Origin: Terrihalobacillus insolitus | Lineage (GTDB): Bacteria; Bacillota; Bacilli; Bacillales; Amphibacillaceae | Assembly: GCF_028416575.1 (NCBI RefSeq) | Contig: NZ_JAMQKB010000004.1 | Span: 137,177-201,176, forward strand | Direction of reading: 5' to 3' | DNA length: 64,000 nucleotides | Position numbers and translations under genes: made by a program | Part shown: piece after piece, positions 62,315 through 64,000 of the stretch | Layout: every line of letters starts with the position of its first letter | How positions within the stretch are numbered: the first letter of the stretch is position 1 | The notes under the pieces: generated by a model | Databases searched by the model: none | What the model was told of the DNA's origin: nothing | What the model saw: only the letters and a program-made list of their open reading frames with translations

Positions 62315-62893
62315 TTGAGTGAAGAACAGCGAAAGCTTTTTGAGGAAGTTAATATGCTTCAAGAACGTTTAACACAAGATCAAATGGAATATTGGCAAGT
62401 ATATTCTAACATTGATACATGGCAATTTTGGATCGTCTTATTCATGCTTTTGTTACCATTAGTTGTGCTGTATTATACAATTGATAGGAGAAGGATGTTC
62501 CATCTTGGTTTCTATGGCTTCAATGTTCACGCATGGTTTGCCTATACGGATATTGTAGGTGTTCAAAATGGCTGGTGGAATTATCCATATCAGATCCTTG
62601 CTGTATTGCCCTCCAGTTTTTCTTTAGATGCCTCTTTAGTACCTGTATCATTTATGTTAATTTACCAGTGGACTCTAAACCATAATAAGAATTTCCACCT
62701 ATATTCAATACTGTTAGCTATTATTTATTCATTTGCAATAAAACCATTTTTAACAAGTATTGGTTTGTTTGAATTAGGAGATGGTGTTAGCTACTTCCAC
62801 CTTTTAATTGGATATCTGGGAATTTACTTGTTTGCATGGGTCATTACAAAGATATTTTTAAAAATGAACAAAGCAAATGTAGAATCAATGTAA
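62315..62893 (+). CDS. CBO0543-family membrane protein
   Basis: The product is 192 residues from TTG 62315, nine bases after AGAGAGG (ATG 62306 alternative). After a polar N-terminus (EEQRKLFEEVNMLQERLTQD) come about five membrane segments. FGYF-type features LGFYGFNVHAWFAYTDIVG and NGWWNYPYQILAVLPSS fit the CBO0543 family of Firmicutes, whose role is unknown. Confidence 0.75.
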   Translation: MSEEQRKLFEEVNMLQERLTQDQMEYWQVYSNIDTWQFWIVLFMLLLPLVVLYYTIDRRRMFHLGFYGFNVHAWFAYTDIVGVQNGWWNYPYQILAVLPSSFSLDASLVPVSFMLIYQWTLNHNKNFHLYSILLAIIYSFAIKPFLTSIGLFELGDGVSYFHLLIGYLGIYLFAWVITKIFLKMNKANVESM

Positions 62894-62910
62894 AAGAAAA
62901 TTTGATTGTA

Positions 62911-62935
62911 GAGGATGTTCAAAAATAAACAAAAT
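62911..62935 (+). repeat. Dispersed MITE-like repeat, copy 7 (left tip only)
   Basis: GAGGATGTTCAAAAATAAAC keeps only the outer end of the repeat. It lies at the predicted target flank of the IS200/IS605-type element. Confidence 0.5.
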
Positions 62936-62952
62936 GGCTACAGTAGGGTATA

Positions 62953-63110
62953 GTGAACTACTCCCACCACTTACCACCCTTGCGGGTTGCTTGAAGTGGG
63001 GCTTCTTGGGTAATCGCCACTTTTGGTAGCTGACAAAATTGACCAAGCTAACCCTCTTGTTCCAAGAGTTCATATTGTCTTTAGGCAGTTGCTAATAAGC
63101 GAATGCCTTC
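62953..63110 (-). ncRNA. Probable right end and guide RNA (omega RNA) of the TnpB element
   Basis: Behind the tnpB stop on the minus strand the sequence folds into hairpins (for example GCCCCACTTC region, CAACCCGCAAGGGTGG) and ends AGTAGTTCAC at 62953, resembling IS605-type right ends. In TnpB systems the guide RNA scaffold covers the 3' part of tnpB and this end, and the adjacent flank supplies the guide. Here the guide would read TATACCCTACTGTAGCC (62952-62936). Boundaries are inferred. Confidence 0.5.
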
Positions 63111-64000
63111 TTTTTTGATGTTTAGTGCTGAATTGTAATCTCTATCAAGATTTAGTCCACATAAACAAACATACATCCTAATATTCATAGGCATTGGTTG
63201 AGTATTTCCACAATTCGAGCAAGTTTTAGTAGATGGAAACCATTTGTCTATTTTGACAAGTTGTTTCCCTTGTCCTTTTAGTTTGTACTGTAAGAAAGAA
63301 GTGAACATTCCCCACCCATTATCAGCTATGCTTTTGCCGAATTTAAGTGCTTGTGACATTCCTTTCATGTCTAAATCCTCAATTACAATAGCATCAAAGT
63401 TAGACACTAACTCCGTTGATTTATGGTGAAGAAAGTTCTTACGTTGATTGGCTACTTTCTCTTGAATTTTAGCTACTCGAATTCGTTGTTTATTCCAATT
63501 GGAAGAGCCTTTCTTTTTACGGGAAAGTTTACGTTGTTCTTTTGCTAATTTCTCAAGCATTTGTCGATAATACTTGGGGTAATTGGCTTTCTCACCCTCG
63601 CTATCGACAAACAACCCATCCATCGCAAAGTCTAACCCTACAACGTCTTGAATTTCTTTAGCTTCGATCTCCTTCTCACACTCTGTAAGAATAGAAATAT
63701 AGTATTTTCCTGATGCAGTCATAGATAGGGTACAGGATTTCATTTTGCATTCCAAAGGTATTTCTCTGTGTTGTTTGATTTTAACCTTTTTCAGTTTAGG
63801 TAATTTGATATGACCATCGAACAATTCAATATTTCCATTGACGAGATTTGTTGTGTAACTTTGTTTATGTCGTTTACTTTTGAATTTTGGAAACTTAGCG
63901 TTACCTTTGAAAAAGGCTTTATATGCCTTATCTAAGTTCAGTTGAGCGTTCGCTAATGCCAAGGAGTCCACTTCTTTTAGCCATTCGAATTCTTTTTTGT
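63081..64000 (-). CDS. tnpB: TnpB RNA-guided nuclease of IS200/IS605/IS607 type (5' end outside window)
   Basis: The frame is open to the right edge (KKEFEWLKEVDSLALANAQL). RuvC residues are visible: VVGLDFAMDGLFVDSEG (Asp), IVIEDLDMKGMSQALKFG (Glu) and LNLDRDYNSALNIKKEG (Asp). The zinc ribbon is CSNCGNTQ with CLCG. All three catalytic acids and the finger are intact, so the nuclease may be active. It lacks a visible tnpA within the window. Confidence 0.9.
   Translation of the reverse strand, partial: KKEFEWLKEVDSLALANAQLNLDKAYKAFFKGNAKFPKFKSKRHKQSYTTNLVNGNIELFDGHIKLPKLKKVKIKQHREIPLECKMKSCTLSMTASGKYYISILTECEKEIEAKEIQDVVGLDFAMDGLFVDSEGEKANYPKYYRQMLEKLAKEQRKLSRKKKGSSNWNKQRIRVAKIQEKVANQRKNFLHHKSTELVSNFDAIVIEDLDMKGMSQALKFGKSIADNGWGMFTSFLQYKLKGQGKQLVKIDKWFPSTKTCSNCGNTQPMPMNIRMYVCLCGLNLDRDYNSALNIKKEGIRLLATA

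Overview
The window is chromosomal DNA of a low-G+C Gram-positive bacterium of the family Bacillaceae. AT-rich codon use, strong GGAGG-type ribosome binding sites, frequent TTG/GTG starts, Bacillus-type lipoproteins, a holin-like type I toxin and the FdhA/DUF1641 pair all point there. An Oceanobacillus/Virgibacillus-like host is my guess from gene content only. No rRNA or tRNA gene was seen.

Layout. 1-5.3 kb is a decayed accessory patch (PBECR-type nuclease-fold gene, frameshifted 4-fold beta flower and ASCH remnants, an unassigned structured RNA). It is interrupted by a complete insertion sequence (2118-4937) that carries a DruA-like DUF4338 gene and has matching inverted ends and a 9-bp target duplication. 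5.3-21 kb is mostly ordinary metabolism: PAP2 phosphatase, RlmN, a formate-dehydrogenase-like operon with small accessory genes, DUF4395, an rRNA methyltransferase, a divergent Prs paralogue, a four-gene sulfur operon (two-domain rhodanese lipoprotein, rhodanese, TusA, YeeE), a beta-propeller lipoprotein, a cyclophilin lipoprotein and HtpX. 21-25.4 kb is an unusual run of small cargo genes (GNATs, a type I toxin-antitoxin pair, a truncated GNAT, a DUF3267 zincin). Each is followed by a short AACGGGCGC-type site, and the run ends at a degraded tyrosine recombinase and a MazF-type toxin-antitoxin pair. This resembles an integron-like cassette array.

25.7-36.4 kb holds a CPA2 antiporter, a deleted SDR gene, a PRC-barrel protein and a DUF1906 protein (both with start codons apparently mutated to ATT and ATA), a DEDDh exonuclease, an M20 peptidase and an arginine-type ABC transporter behind a probable ARG box. 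36.5-42.3 kb has a SWIM/SNF2 helicase, an 0.8-kb array of 193-bp palindromic repeats and two FrnE-like DsbA proteins. One of these has UGA exactly at the first catalytic cysteine codon.

42.7-50.8 kb is a complete type I Wadjet anti-plasmid operon (jetABCD). A Ktr-type potassium uptake pair (51.0-53.1 kb) lies between jetD and topB, bracketed by scars of both neighbours, so it was probably inserted. 55.5-60.7 kb holds an intact subtilase and a 627-bp near-identical partial copy of its 3' end. The two copies bracket 2.9 kb with a matrixin metalloprotease, an anchored companion protein, a lipoprotein and a truncated IS200/IS605 tnpA. The window ends in a TnpB gene with its probable guide RNA end.

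Several copies of a MITE-like dispersed repeat (ends GTTCAAAAAGTC / GACTTTTTGAAC) sit directly behind stop codons through the window.
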